Below the pieces are notes generated by a model. The model saw only the letters and a list, made by a program, of their open reading frames with translations. It did no database searches and was not told the DNA's origin. A stretch of 43,676 nucleotides of DNA from Planctomicrobium piriforme (GTDB taxonomy: Bacteria > Planctomycetota > Planctomycetia > Pirellulales > UBA1268): the NCBI GenBank assembly GCA_945869735.1, contig CAMBPQ010000023.1, positions 1 through 43,676 of the forward strand, given 5' to 3'. Positions 25,361-34,123 of this stretch are shown here, piece after piece. Each line of letters opens with the position of its first letter. Within the stretch, counting starts at the first letter, position 1. Both the position numbers and the translations under genes were made by a program.

Positions 25361-26038
25361 GTGGCACGCAGCGTCGTCCTTGCCGGTACGCCTCGCTGCG
25401 ACGTCTGCCGTCTGCCGCCCCGCTGGTGCATCTGCGGCGTTCTTTCGCCCGTCGAGACGGCGATTCGAATCGACGTCTTGATCCATCGCAGCGAGCAGTG
25501 GAGGCCTTCCAGCACCGGCGGACTCGTCACCCGCGCGGTGGCGGGCGCGAGGTGCCACGTGTATCAGCGTGAGGACCGCTTTCACGTCGGGGCGTTTCAA
25601 CCGACGGCCATCCCGCTCCCCGGCCATGAAGTCTGGATTCTGCATCCTCGCGGCGAGGAGATGCCGGCCCGCGGGGCGGCTCCGCCACCGCAGGTATTGC
25701 TCCTGGACGGCAGCTGGCGGCAGGCAAACGAGATGCTGCGGGTGGTCGAGCGGACCGGTAGGTGCGTGCGTCTCCCTCCAGCCGGTGCCAGCCGGTTTTG
25801 GCTGCGAGATCAATACGCCACAGGGCACCTCTCGACGGCTGAGGCGCTACTTCGCGTCTTCCATGCACTCGGAGACACGCGGGCGGAGGAGCAGCTCCGG
25901 CTACACTTCGAGTTGCACGTCTACGCGACGCTGCGGGCGCGCGGTCAGCGACAACTGGCGGAGGACTATCTCCAGGAATCACCCCTTGGAGCGGCCATTC
26001 CCGGGGTACTTGAGCGGTTGACGACGCCCACTCGGTGA
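25361..26038 (+). CDS. DTW-domain tRNA-uridine aminocarboxypropyltransferase
   Basis: 225 residues. The N-terminal zinc site CDVCRLPPRWCIC (C13, C16, C23, C25) and the core LLDGSWRQANEM, the family's DTW motif with Ser in place of Thr, identify it. Characterised members add the 3-amino-3-carboxypropyl group from SAM to uridines in tRNA (acp3U). The start is GTG with GGAGGAG five bases upstream. It lies 59 bases after the helicase, so the two may share a transcript. Confidence 0.85.
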   Translation: MARSVVLAGTPRCDVCRLPPRWCICGVLSPVETAIRIDVLIHRSEQWRPSSTGGLVTRAVAGARCHVYQREDRFHVGAFQPTAIPLPGHEVWILHPRGEEMPARGAAPPPQVLLLDGSWRQANEMLRVVERTGRCVRLPPAGASRFWLRDQYATGHLSTAEALLRVFHALGDTRAEEQLRLHFELHVYATLRARGQRQLAEDYLQESPLGAAIPGVLERLTTPTR

Positions 26039-26481
26039 CCGCTTCCAAGGAGACGCTTCCTGACTCAGGAAGCCCAATGGCGCAAGCCCGTGCGGCACGG
26101 CGGTGGCCGGGCAGGTGAATCGGCGTCTTGCGTAGGTCGGGGTTGCCCATGCCCTCTCGCCGGACGTTCGCTGCGGCCCTCCAGGCCTTCACTCACTCGG
26201 AGACGGCTGCGCTGCGACATCCATGTCTCCGCTGGCCGTCTACGCCGCTCGAGGGCACGGGCCACCCCTTGCGCATTCTCGATGACGAGGAGCCAGGCGC
26301 GTGGTATCGCTGCTGCGGGAGGTGTTGCCCGTGCCCTCGAGAGTGAGCCTTGGAGGGGGTAGGCGAGAGGGTCGGCGATACACCAAAGTTGAATGCGCTC
26401 GAGATCGATGACCGCGACCCCTGGGAGCCAGAGGCCCGCCAGGCCGGTCATGACCGAGCCTGCCACGAGCCTGCAGACGTG
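26039..26481. other. Non-coding spacer with a large inverted repeat
   Basis: No protein is recognised between the DTW gene and the purine nucleoside phosphorylase, which converge. It contains a perfect 15-bp inverted repeat CTCGAGGGCACGGGC (26248-26262) and its complement (26327-26341), extending to about 28 bp with mismatches, and a related direct copy of TTGCCCATGCCCTC near 26142. The stop of the pnp gene lies at its right edge. Confidence 0.6.
26248..26341. repeat. Inverted repeat pair, 15 bp perfect arms
   Basis: Left arm 26248-26262 and right arm 26327-26341 are exact complements with 64 bases between them. A long hairpin or a small non-autonomous mobile element would both fit. No T-run follows, so it is not a standard terminator. 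Confidence 0.7.
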
Positions 26482-27312
26482 TCAGCCGCGACCGACCGCA
26501 CGGACGGCCGCAATGATGATCGACCGTAGCTTCGGCTCGGCGGAGCGGGCGGTGGCCAGAATGTGTTCGACCGTCGCCACCTCCAACGCATCGGGCAGAC
26601 ACATGTCGGTGATCACGGAGATCCCGAGCACCGCGAGCCCCGAGTGCACAGCCACGATCACCTCGGGCACGGTCGACATTCCCACGACGTCAGCGCCGAT
26701 CGTCCGTAGAAACCGGTATTCGGCCCGCGTCTCCAGGTTGGGGCCGGTCACGGCCACGTAGACGCCGCGATGCGCAACAAAGTTTTCCCTGCGGGCGACA
26801 GCAAGTGCGTCGTCGACGAGGTGGGCCGTGTAGGGCGCCGACATGTCGGGAAACCGCGGGCCCAACCGTTCGTCGTTGATGCCGATGAGAGGGTTATCAC
26901 CGATGAGGTTAATATGATCTTCGATGACCATCAGATCGCCGGTGCGATATTGCGGGTTGAGGCCGCCGCAGGCATTAGTGACGATGAGCATCTCCGCGCC
27001 CAGCCGTTTGAGCACGCGGATCGGGAAGGTGATCTGTGACAGCGGGTAGCCCTCGTAGGCGTGCTGCCGACCCTCCATGACGACGACCGGCACACCCTCC
27101 AGCAGGCCGCACACCAGTTGCCCGGAGTGCCCGTGGGCGGTCGAGCGGGCGAAGTGCGGGAGTTCGTCGTAGGGGATGGCGACCCTGTCGGTGATCGCGG
27201 CCGCAGCGTTGCCCAGCCCGCTGCCGAGGATCACGCCGACCTTCGGGGCGAACTTCCACCTGCCCTGGATAAACGAGGCTGCTTCCGTGATCTTCTCGTA
27301 TTGGTCGAGCAT
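26482..27312 (-). CDS. Purine nucleoside phosphorylase
   Basis: Trimeric-type PNP, 276 residues. Visible are the phosphate-binding VILGSGLGN, the ribose/phosphate segment HGHSGQLV and GRQHAYEGYP, TNACGGLN (purine-binding region), and VGMSTVPEVIVAVHSGL, the family signature with E and M contacting the nucleoside. It cleaves purine nucleosides with phosphate in the salvage pathway. The start at MLDQYEK has GGGAG about five bases upstream; a longer frame adds 12 unrelated residues. Its promoter lies in the 95 bases before the TPR gene, or the two are in one transcript. Confidence 0.94.
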   Translation of the reverse strand: MLDQYEKITEAASFIQGRWKFAPKVGVILGSGLGNAAAAITDRVAIPYDELPHFARSTAHGHSGQLVCGLLEGVPVVVMEGRQHAYEGYPLSQITFPIRVLKRLGAEMLIVTNACGGLNPQYRTGDLMVIEDHINLIGDNPLIGINDERLGPRFPDMSAPYTAHLVDDALAVARRENFVAHRGVYVAVTGPNLETRAEYRFLRTIGADVVGMSTVPEVIVAVHSGLAVLGISVITDMCLPDALEVATVEHILATARSAEPKLRSIIIAAVRAVGRG

Positions 27313-27407
27313 TCGTGCTCCCTGTGGAGGAGTGTGGGGCCGCGGCAACCGGCCGCATGAGCCGCGGAGTCTAGCAGGAGGGGCGGAAGCCGCGATGACC
27401 GCCGGCC

Positions 27408-27863
27408 TCAGTCGCCGAGCAGGGCGAGAAAATCCGGGTGCTTGCGGATCGACTCCAGGTCGGGGTCCGATTCCATGTGGTCGAGGTCGTCGTACCCCAG
27501 GAGGATCGCCCGTGAGAGCGCGTCGATCGCGTCGTCCGAACGCCCGGCCCGTGCAAACGAGCAGGCGAGGTTATAGCGGGCGAGAAAGTCTTCGGGGAGC
27601 AGTTCCACGAGCTTCCGGTCGAGTTCGACTGCACGGCCCACGAGCCCCTTCTTGCTTACCAACTCGGCGAGGATCCGCAGCACCTCGATCGAGTCTGGTT
27701 TGCGGGCGAGCACCCGCTCGAAGAAGTCGATGTCGAAGTCGAGTTGGCCCAGCGTGCCAAACCAGGCGGGCGATGACTGTCCGCGAGCCTTGCGGCCGCG
27801 GGGCTTGCCCGCACCGGCATTGGGGTCGTCGGGAGTTGACTGCGGCTTGTCGATTCCAGCCAT
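27408..27863 (-). CDS. TPR-containing protein
   Basis: 151 residues. A basic, Pro/Gly-rich N-terminus of about 35 residues is followed by tetratricopeptide-like helices: IEVLRILAELVSKKGLVGRA and LARYNLACSFARAGRSDDAI, ending SIRKHPDFLALLGD. The closing motif is common in planctomycete TPR proteins. It is probably a scaffold with no catalytic role. The start at MAGIDKPQ was chosen because the acidic-protein gene upstream ends 31 bases before it; longer starts run into antisense of that gene. Confidence 0.8.
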   Translation of the reverse strand: MAGIDKPQSTPDDPNAGAGKPRGRKARGQSSPAWFGTLGQLDFDIDFFERVLARKPDSIEVLRILAELVSKKGLVGRAVELDRKLVELLPEDFLARYNLACSFARAGRSDDAIDALSRAILLGYDDLDHMESDPDLESIRKHPDFLALLGD

Positions 27864-27894
27864 CGGTGTATCTCTCGATGTCCGCCGCGATCGG

Positions 27895-28170
27895 TCACTT
27901 CTTCCTGCCGGGTGCCTTGCCGGGAGGCGGTGTGTCGGTGTCGCCCTCGCCCGGGTGGTCCCAGTCGGGATCATCCTCGTCTTCTTCGAAGTCGTCATCG
28001 AACTCGTCGTCGAAGTCGTCGAACGTCGATTCCTCGTCGGCGGCCGGCTGCGCGACTACCAGATCCTCCTCGTCGCCGATCTCCTCCTCTTCACCATCCG
28101 GAGGTTTGGCTGCTGCCAGAACGACCACGACTCCCAACTCGGGCGCAGCGGGCGAAGTCCACCATTTCAT
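27895..28170 (-). CDS. Highly acidic hypothetical protein
   Basis: 91 residues from this start. After a short hydrophobic segment (LGVVVVLAAAK) comes a long Asp/Glu run, including DDEFDDDFEEDEDDPDWD, and a basic PGKAPGRKK end. Similar acidic proteins occur beside small TPR genes in planctomycetes, but no function is known. The start is uncertain: the frame is open upstream to 28398 with an earlier ATG at 28242, none with a good ribosome-binding site. Confidence 0.6.
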   Translation of the reverse strand: MKWWTSPAAPELGVVVVLAAAKPPDGEEEEIGDEEDLVVAQPAADEESTFDDFDDEFDDDFEEDEDDPDWDHPGEGDTDTPPPGKAPGRKK

Positions 28171-28414
28171 CGCTGGCGGAAATCCGGCAGCGGGCAGGGG
28201 GGCGTCGAAAAGGGGCGAGAGGCAGGCGGAAATCAAGGGCATCGGCTGGGCTCGGAGGGCTTCGGGATCGACCAGAGCAAACCTTTTTGGACGGTCCGCG
28301 TCAAGGCTCGCGATTCTACGCAACCCCGGGGGAAAAAGCGGGAAAATCATCCCGACACGCGCGGCCGGGCTTTTTTGGGCCGGAGGGGCCCGAAACAACC
28401 GGTCGTGCGGCTCG

Positions 28415-29638
28415 TCAGGTGTGGTAGTCGGCGTTGAGGTGGACGTACTCGGCCGTCAGGTCGCTGGAATGGAACCGGATCCTGCCGGGACCGTCTCCGA
28501 CGGAGAGTTCGATCAGCGTCTCCCGGTTGTCCTTGATCGAGGCCGAGACGACGTCGGCGTCGAAGGCCACCGGGGCGCCGTGCTGGAAGAGGAGCGCGCC
28601 ATTGAGGCGAAGCATCGCCGTTGAAGGGTCGAACACCACCCCCGCATAGCCCGCGGCCGAGACGATCCGCCCCCAGTTGGGATCGGCCCCATGCACCGCT
28701 GTCTTGACCAGGGGGCTGTCGGCGATCGTTCGGGCGATCTGCCGGGCGGCATCGCGGCTCGTCGCACCCGTCACCTCGATCCGCATCACGTGCGTGGCCC
28801 CCTCGCCGTCATCGGCCATCTCGCGGGCGAGCGATTCGCACACGTCGTGGAGTACGCGGCCGCAGGCCTCGAGGCCCGCCCCGTGGAGCGGACCTCCACC
28901 GACGGCGCCGTTGGCCAAAAAAAGCACTGTGTCGTTGGTGCTCATGTGGCCATCGACGCTCACGCAGTTGAACGTCTCTTCGACGGCCTCCGAGAGGAGT
29001 CGCTGGGCGTCTGCGGGGTAGATGGCGGCGTCGGTGATCACGACGCCGAGCATCGTCGCAAGCTTCGGGCCGATCATGGCAGCGCCCTTGGCCATGCCAA
29101 AGACGGTGGAGGTCGAGCCGTCGGCGGTGAAGATACCGCCGGCCATCTTCGGCCGTGTGTCGGTGGTCATCATGCCGCGAGCAGCCGTCAGCGCCGCGGT
29201 GTCGTCGTCGCCGAGTGCTGCAGCCGCGGCCTTGATGCCGGCCGCCAGTTTCGCCATCGGCATAAACTCACCGATGATCCCGGTCGATAGCACGAGGATC
29301 TCGTCGCCGGCCACGCCGAGTTCACGGCCCGCCAGTGCCGCCATCTCGCGGGCATCGTCGAGTCCGCGGCTGCCGGTGCAGGCGTTGGCATTGCCCGAGT
29401 TGATCACCACGCCGCGAAACCCCCGGCCGGGTGTCCGCTCGCGGTCGAGGGCGACCGGGGCGGCGAACACGAGATTCGTCGTGTACACGCCGGCCGCCGT
29501 GGCCGGCTGGTCGCTGGCGATAAGCGTCACGTCCTCGCGGGTGGCGTTGCGTTTGATGCCCGCATGCACGGCCCCCATGCGAAAGCCGCGGGGCAGGGGG
29601 GGGATCGGGAGCCGGACCGGCGTGTCGGTGACTGACAT
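28415..29638 (-). CDS. argJ: Bifunctional ornithine acetyltransferase/N-acetylglutamate synthase
   Basis: 407 residues, normal for ArgJ. The autoprocessing and active-site motif KGAAMIGPKLATMLG has the catalytic T195, so the precursor is cleaved there into two subunits. GAVHAGIK near the start and DPNWGRI are further family segments. It recycles the acetyl group from N-acetylornithine to glutamate in arginine synthesis. The start at MSVTDTP lies two bases after the argC stop, without a Shine-Dalgarno, indicating translational coupling; the long open frame upstream is antisense-like reading through argC. Confidence 0.95.
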   Translation of the reverse strand: MSVTDTPVRLPIPPLPRGFRMGAVHAGIKRNATREDVTLIASDQPATAAGVYTTNLVFAAPVALDRERTPGRGFRGVVINSGNANACTGSRGLDDAREMAALAGRELGVAGDEILVLSTGIIGEFMPMAKLAAGIKAAAAALGDDDTAALTAARGMMTTDTRPKMAGGIFTADGSTSTVFGMAKGAAMIGPKLATMLGVVITDAAIYPADAQRLLSEAVEETFNCVSVDGHMSTNDTVLFLANGAVGGGPLHGAGLEACGRVLHDVCESLAREMADDGEGATHVMRIEVTGATSRDAARQIARTIADSPLVKTAVHGADPNWGRIVSAAGYAGVVFDPSTAMLRLNGALLFQHGAPVAFDADVVSASIKDNRETLIELSVGDGPGRIRFHSSDLTAEYVHLNADYHT

Positions 29639-29640
29639 GA

Positions 29641-30651
29641 TTACAGGAGGCCCATCGATTCGGGGAGATCGAACATCACGTTGAAGTTTTGGACCGCCGC
29701 ACCAGCGGCCCCCTTCACGAGATTGTCGAGGCAACTGATGAGGAGCACTCGGCCGCGGACGACGCGGGCGGTGATGTCGCAGAAGTTGGTGCCGACGGTG
29801 TCTTTCGTACCGGGCAGGTGGTCGACGATGCGGACAAACCGTTCGTCGGCGTAGGCCTCGCGAAGCAGACCCATCACGTCTCCTTCGGCAATCGCCTGCT
29901 TGGGCCGGATGTAGATCGTGGAGAGGATGCCGCGGTCCATCGGTGCGAGCTGCGGCGTGAAGATCACGGCGGGCCGCACCGCGGTATGACGGCCGATGAT
30001 CTGCTCGATCTCGGGTGTGTGCCGGTGACGTCCGATATTGTAGGCCGACATGCTCTCGTTGCACTCCGGGAAGTGCGTCATCAACTTGGGCTGGCGGCCC
30101 GCCCCGCTGAGGCCACTCTTGGAATCAATGATGATGTCGTCGGTCTCGAACAGGCCGCTCTTGATGAGCGGCGCCAGGGGGAGGATGGCAGAGGTCGAGT
30201 AACAGCCGGGATTTGCTACGAGATCCTGGTTCGTGATCGCGGCGCGGAAAAGTTCGGGGAGGCCATAGACCGTTCGCCCGAGGCGGCCCACGTCGGGATG
30301 CTCGTGCCCATACCACTCGAGATAAGTGGCGGCGTCGTCGAGCCGGTAGTCGGCGCTGAAGTCGACCACCTTCGCGCCGGCGGCGAGCACCTTGGGCAGG
30401 ATCTCCGCGCTGGCGCAGTGCGGCAGGCAGCCAAAGACACAGTCGGCCCGCCTGCCGACCTCCTCCGGCGAGAGGTCCTCGAGCAGAAGATCGAGGCGGC
30501 CCACGAGGCTCGGGTGGACGCTGGACACCGGCGTCTTGCCTTCCTGGCGGCTGGTCACCGCCACGATCTCAGCCTGCGGATGCCGCAGCAGGATCTTGAT
30601 GGCCTCGAGCGCGGTATAGCCGGTGGCACCGAGAATCGCGACTTTGACCAT
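29641..30651 (-). CDS. argC: N-acetyl-gamma-glutamyl-phosphate reductase
   Basis: 336 residues. NADP-binding loop GATGYTALE at the N-terminus and catalytic C150 in NPGCYSTSAIL, with the later His of IGRHRHTPEIEQ. It reduces acetylglutamyl phosphate to the semialdehyde in the linear/cyclic arginine pathway. The start MVKVAILG has GGAG seven bases upstream; the 24 residues further upstream are not conserved. It forms a two-gene unit with argJ. Confidence 0.95.
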   Translation of the reverse strand: MVKVAILGATGYTALEAIKILLRHPQAEIVAVTSRQEGKTPVSSVHPSLVGRLDLLLEDLSPEEVGRRADCVFGCLPHCASAEILPKVLAAGAKVVDFSADYRLDDAATYLEWYGHEHPDVGRLGRTVYGLPELFRAAITNQDLVANPGCYSTSAILPLAPLIKSGLFETDDIIIDSKSGLSGAGRQPKLMTHFPECNESMSAYNIGRHRHTPEIEQIIGRHTAVRPAVIFTPQLAPMDRGILSTIYIRPKQAIAEGDVMGLLREAYADERFVRIVDHLPGTKDTVGTNFCDITARVVRGRVLLISCLDNLVKGAAGAAVQNFNVMFDLPESMGLL

Positions 30652-31054
30652 GGCAGGGCTCCGCGGGCGGGAATGAAGATCGGATTGTATAGGGCGGCCA
30701 GCGGGCCAGCCGCTAGTTCGCATCAGACTTCCATGGATCGCCGGCCTAGAGCACGTCGGACTTACGTGTATCGCGGGCTCGAGGGCGGCAAAAGTCTCGT
30801 CGCTCTGGGCCGCGGCGGCCCGACGCTCCTCGAGCGTTCGCCGACCCCTTGCCTCCCGTCAGGAAGCCCCAAGCGCAAGCGCGGGGAATACGCCCGCTAC
30901 CCAAACCGGCTCGGCGCAACCACAACGGTCGCTACCCGGATACCCATCGCTTGCGCTCCGGGCTTCTTGTGGGCATCCGACGCAATGCGTTCGTCGACCC
31001 CTTGCCTCCCTCCGCCGAGGTGCCATCACCCCGATCCACAAAGGCAGATGCGCG
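30652..31054. other. Intergenic region filled by a composite repeat
   Basis: The whole 403-base spacer between argC and coaB is repeat copy F, described separately. Nothing else recognisable remains. Confidence 0.6.
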
Positions 31055-31060
31055 CTAGCC
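30745..31060 (+). repeat. Composite dispersed repeat, copy F, with a second module inserted
   Basis: Left end CTAGAGCACGTCGG, core GGCGGCAAAAGTCTCGTCG at 30785-30803 and right end GGCAGATGCGCGCTAG. Between the usual halves, at about 30863-30993, sits a second module with GGAAGCCCCAAGCGCAAGCG and GGGGAATACGCCCGC, also found at 36565-36700. The right end overlaps the coaB stop codon. Confidence 0.8.
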
Positions 31061-31684
31061 CATGAACCGTGCGGTGAACAGCCGCACGAGCCAGGTCGCG
31101 ACAGCCCTTTTTGTGCCTGCCTTGGACCCGACCGCTGCGTGGGTTCGGTCGTAGACGGTAATGGTCGTCTTCGTGGCCTCGATCGCCGTCACATCGTTGA
31201 CGACGATCAGGTCACAGCGTTTGGCCTCGATCTTCTCGAAGGCCCGTCGCGGGTCGGCCCCCGGCTCCAGGGCGAAGGCGACGAACCACTGCCGCGGCCG
31301 GGCGCGGCGGGCTAGCGTGGCGATCACGTCTTTGGTGGGCTCCAGCTCCAGCATCAGGGCGGAGCCCTGCCGCGGAATCTTGCCGGCAGTCCGCCGCTTC
31401 GGCTCGAAGTCGCAGGGCGCCGCGGCGGCGATCACGCCGTCGCACCGCGGCAGCTCCGCGAGCGAAGCCTCGAGCATCTCCCGCGTGGTGACCACCGGAA
31501 TCACGCGGGCCCCGCCCGGATACGCGATCTGCACGGGGCCGCTGACGATCACCACCTCATGGCCGGCGGCGAGCGCGGCGGCGGCGATGGCAGCCGCCAT
31601 CCGGCCGCTTGACGCATTGCTCAGAAACCGCACGTCGTCGATGTAGGCTCGGGTGGGACCAGCCGTGAGTAGGATCCGTGCCAT
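31055..31684 (-). CDS. coaB: Phosphopantothenate-cysteine ligase (separate CoaB)
   Basis: 209 residues corresponding to the C-terminal half of standard CoaBC: ILLTAGPTRAYIDDVRFLSN with SSGRMAAAIA, the catalytic-region AAAAPCDFEPK and the late VNDVTAIEATKTT. It couples phosphopantothenate and cysteine in CoA synthesis. It is encoded apart from coaC, 23 bases after its stop and in another frame. Some bacteria have this split, so it need not be an error. The start at MARILLTAG is where the domain begins. The stop lies within repeat copy F, so the original C-terminus may have been altered. Confidence 0.88.
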   Translation of the reverse strand: MARILLTAGPTRAYIDDVRFLSNASSGRMAAAIAAAALAAGHEVVIVSGPVQIAYPGGARVIPVVTTREMLEASLAELPRCDGVIAAAAPCDFEPKRRTAGKIPRQGSALMLELEPTKDVIATLARRARPRQWFVAFALEPGADPRRAFEKIEAKRCDLIVVNDVTAIEATKTTITVYDRTHAAVGSKAGTKRAVATWLVRLFTARFMG

Positions 31685-31707
31685 GGAAGCCTCCGCAGTC
31701 GCGACCG

Positions 31708-32277
31708 TCAGGCCTTGGGCCGCGTGGGCCGGCCGTTGAGCACCGACTCGATCGCCGCGGCGATCTCGTGGGGCTCCGCCATGCGGCCCGTTCCCTGCTG
31801 CCGGCAGGAGAGCCAGCCGGTGCCGGGAGGCACGATCCGCACCCCGTCGGCGGCGAGCTGGGCCACGTTCCGCTGCACGGCCGATTTTTCCCACATCGCG
31901 GCGTTCATCGCCGGGGCGGCAAGGATGGGGCACTCGGCACAGAGGACGAGCGTGGTCAGGAGATCGTCTGCAGCGCCCTGGGCCGCCTTGGCGAGGAAGT
32001 CGGCCGACGCCGGGGCAACGATCAAGAGGTCGGCACGCTTCGCGAGTTCGATGTGGGCTCCGAGGGGGTGGGCAGCGGCGTCAAAGCTCCGCGTCGCGAC
32101 CGGGCGACCCGTGAGCGCTGCGAACGTGGCGGCGCCCACGAACCGGCGGGCGTTTTGCGTCATCACGGCCGTGACTCCGGCACCGCCTTGGACCAGCAGA
32201 CTCGCCAGCGCCGCGGCCTTATATGCGGCGATCCCACCTGACACGCCCAGCAGAATTTCCCGGCCCGCAAGGCTCAC
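31708..32277 (-). CDS. coaC: Phosphopantothenoylcysteine decarboxylase (separate CoaC)
   Basis: 189-residue flavoprotein. FMN-binding GVSGGIAAYKA, catalytic His in AHIELAKRADLL, PAMNAAMW, and the active-site-flap Cys in GWLSCRQQGTGRMAEP. It decarboxylates 4'-phosphopantothenoylcysteine, the step after CoaB. The start overlaps the rpoZ stop by four bases (ATGA), so translation is coupled. In most bacteria this is the N-terminal half of one CoaBC protein. Confidence 0.92.
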   Translation of the reverse strand: MSLAGREILLGVSGGIAAYKAAALASLLVQGGAGVTAVMTQNARRFVGAATFAALTGRPVATRSFDAAAHPLGAHIELAKRADLLIVAPASADFLAKAAQGAADDLLTTLVLCAECPILAAPAMNAAMWEKSAVQRNVAQLAADGVRIVPPGTGWLSCRQQGTGRMAEPHEIAAAIESVLNGRPTRPKA

Positions 32278-32537
32278 AGGACGGTCGGGTCAAAGTCGAG
32301 CGGACCGCCGGCTTCCGTCGACGCGCCGGTGATGCGAAGGTTGTGCGACGTGTCGAGGAAGATCTTGTCTTGTTTGATCTCCTCGATGACGATCTGCATT
32401 TTGTCTTTGGTGTCGACGTCGACAAGCGGCCTGCCACCTGCGTTGAGGGCGACAAGTCGCTTCTGGATCAGTGTCGAGAGCTTGAAACGCCCTCCAACCT
32501 TGTTGACAATTTCTTCTTCGCGCAGGTCGTCGATCAT
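32274..32537 (-). CDS. rpoZ: RNA polymerase omega subunit-like protein
   Basis: 87 residues. LREEEIVNKVGGRFKLSTLI with QKRLVALNAG resembles the conserved N-terminal part of the omega subunit (the KVg.RFkLs...kRa.qL pattern), and its place between gmk and the CoaBC genes is the classic gmk-rpoZ-coaBC order. The C-terminal half diverges from proteobacterial omega. Omega aids assembly of the beta' subunit. Four-base overlaps at both ends couple it to gmk and coaC. Confidence 0.8.
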   Translation of the reverse strand: MIDDLREEEIVNKVGGRFKLSTLIQKRLVALNAGGRPLVDVDTKDKMQIVIEEIKQDKIFLDTSHNLRITGASTEAGGPLDFDPTVL

Positions 32538-33181
32538 GTACGGGACTCCTCTGGTGTGGCTTCGGGATGGGATGCGTTTCGGGACGGAGATGAGCGGTCG
32601 GCGGCTGCAGCGAATCCCTCGTCGGCGAGGATCTTCTTTACAGCCACAAGCGCCTCGTCGACATGTTCATTGACGACGCGGTGCTTATAGCGATGGGCCT
32701 CGTGCAGTTCGCGGCGGGCCACCTCCAGACGCCGGGCCATCGCCTCCGGAGACTCGGTGCCCCGGTTTTGGAGCCGCTGGAGCAACTGGTCCGGGTGTGA
32801 TGGCTCGACGAAAATCGTGATCGCCTGAGGGTAGCGTTCGAGGATTGAAAGTGTACCCTCCACGTCGATCTCGAGCACGACCCACTTTCCGGCCGCGATT
32901 CGCGGATCCACCTCGGCCACGAGGGTGCCGTACCAGTGCTGCCGGCCGTAAACCTGGCAACATTCGAGAAACTCGCCCGCCGCCCGCCGGCGCTCAAACT
33001 CCTCGAGCGGGAGGAAGTGGTAGTCGACCGCAGCCTGCTCGCCAGCCCGCGGGGGCCGCGTGGTGGCGGAGATGCTCGGCACCAACGCCGGCAGATCGGC
33101 GAGTAGCTGCCGCAGGAGCGTCGTCTTGCCTACGCCAGACGGGCCGGAAATGACGACAAGTTTTCCCGGGCGGACTTCCAT
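32534..33181 (-). CDS. gmk: Guanylate kinase
   Basis: 215 residues. P-loop GPSGVGKT at 13-20, the GMP-binding TTRPPRAGE segment and the lid region ending in VARRELHEA. It phosphorylates GMP to GDP. The C-terminus has a short charged extension. It overlaps rpoZ by four bases and follows yicC by 57. Confidence 0.95.
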   Translation of the reverse strand: MEVRPGKLVVISGPSGVGKTTLLRQLLADLPALVPSISATTRPPRAGEQAAVDYHFLPLEEFERRRAAGEFLECCQVYGRQHWYGTLVAEVDPRIAAGKWVVLEIDVEGTLSILERYPQAITIFVEPSHPDQLLQRLQNRGTESPEAMARRLEVARRELHEAHRYKHRVVNEHVDEALVAVKKILADEGFAAAADRSSPSRNASHPEATPEESRT

Positions 33182-33238
33182 CCATCTGTTGTACCGTAGG
33201 CTCCGCCCGCTTGAAAAGCGGCGGCCGGCAGCTGGCGG

Positions 33239-34120
33239 TCACTCGATGTTTTGGGCCTGTTCGCGGAGCCGCTCGATCCTGGTCTTGACCTCCACAACGG
33301 CATGGGCGATCTGCACGTCGAGTGATTTCGAGGCGATCGTGTTGGCCTCGCGACCGAGTTCCTGGGCGAGGAAGTCGAGCGACCTTCCGGGGGAGTCTTC
33401 GTCGAGGAGTCGGCCAAACTGGTCGATGTGGCTCGCGAGCCGAACGATTTCTTCGGCGATGTCGGTACGATCGGCGACCAGGACCACCTCACGGGCGATA
33501 TCAGCCTCCCCCAAGGTCGTGCCCCGGTCGGCGAGGAGTTTTGTCACCCGCTCGAAAAGCCGGTCACGGTAGGCGGTGACCACCAGCGGCACGCGTGACC
33601 GGATCTCATCGGCAAGCGACATGATCTCGCCGCACGTGACCCGCATGTCGGCCGCGAGGTTGGCGCCCTCCGCCCGCCGCATCTGGTCGTAGCGATCGAG
33701 CGCGGCTTCGAGTGCCTGAGACACCAGCGGCCAGGCGTTCTCCGCCAAACCTGGATCGGGCGGGGCATCGACGACGGTTCCTGGCAGGCCGAGCAGGGCG
33801 TCGGCCGACTGCGGCAGGGGCAGGTTGCGGGCCGAGCAAAAGGCCTCGAGATCATCGAGGTAGCCGCCCAGTTGACCGCGATCGAGTCGTCGGCCGGTGG
33901 CGGCCGCCGGACCCGAGATGTCGAGCGTGAGTTGCACCGTGCCCCGGCGAATGCGCTGGCGAACGGCCGACTCGATCCGACCCTCGAGCCCTGACAGTCC
34001 CTCGCGAGCGCGGACGGTGAGTTTGAACTGCTTGCCATTCACGCCGCGGATTTCGACGCGGCAGGTATTGCCACCGGCGCCGGCGCTGCCCTCACCACAG
34101 CCGGTCATGCTCAGGGCCAT
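33239..34120 (-). CDS. YicC-family endoribonuclease
   Basis: 293 residues, normal length. The N-terminus MALSMTGCGEGSA and VEIRGVNGKQFKLTVR are the YicC_N signature. The C-terminal DUF1732 half has IAEEIVRLASHIDQF and DFLAQELGREANTIASKS, which carry the conserved acidic/metal residues. YicC proteins are RNases, in enterobacteria linked to small-RNA turnover. It lies three bases after secG and 57 before gmk, inside the tpiA-coaB gene string. Confidence 0.93.
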   Translation of the reverse strand: MALSMTGCGEGSAGAGGNTCRVEIRGVNGKQFKLTVRAREGLSGLEGRIESAVRQRIRRGTVQLTLDISGPAAATGRRLDRGQLGGYLDDLEAFCSARNLPLPQSADALLGLPGTVVDAPPDPGLAENAWPLVSQALEAALDRYDQMRRAEGANLAADMRVTCGEIMSLADEIRSRVPLVVTAYRDRLFERVTKLLADRGTTLGEADIAREVVLVADRTDIAEEIVRLASHIDQFGRLLDEDSPGRSLDFLAQELGREANTIASKSLDVQIAHAVVEVKTRIERLREQAQNIE

Positions 34121-34123
34121 GGG

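Noticed and set aside
23892-25367. Open frame of nearly 500 codons antisense to the DEAD-box helicase
   Set aside because: The helicase motifs on the plus strand are complete; the antisense product is low-complexity and unlike any family.
28360-28400. GC-rich hairpin with a T-run downstream of argJ
   Set aside because: The six T residues are on the plus strand and upstream of the hairpin in the minus-strand sense, so it cannot terminate argJ.
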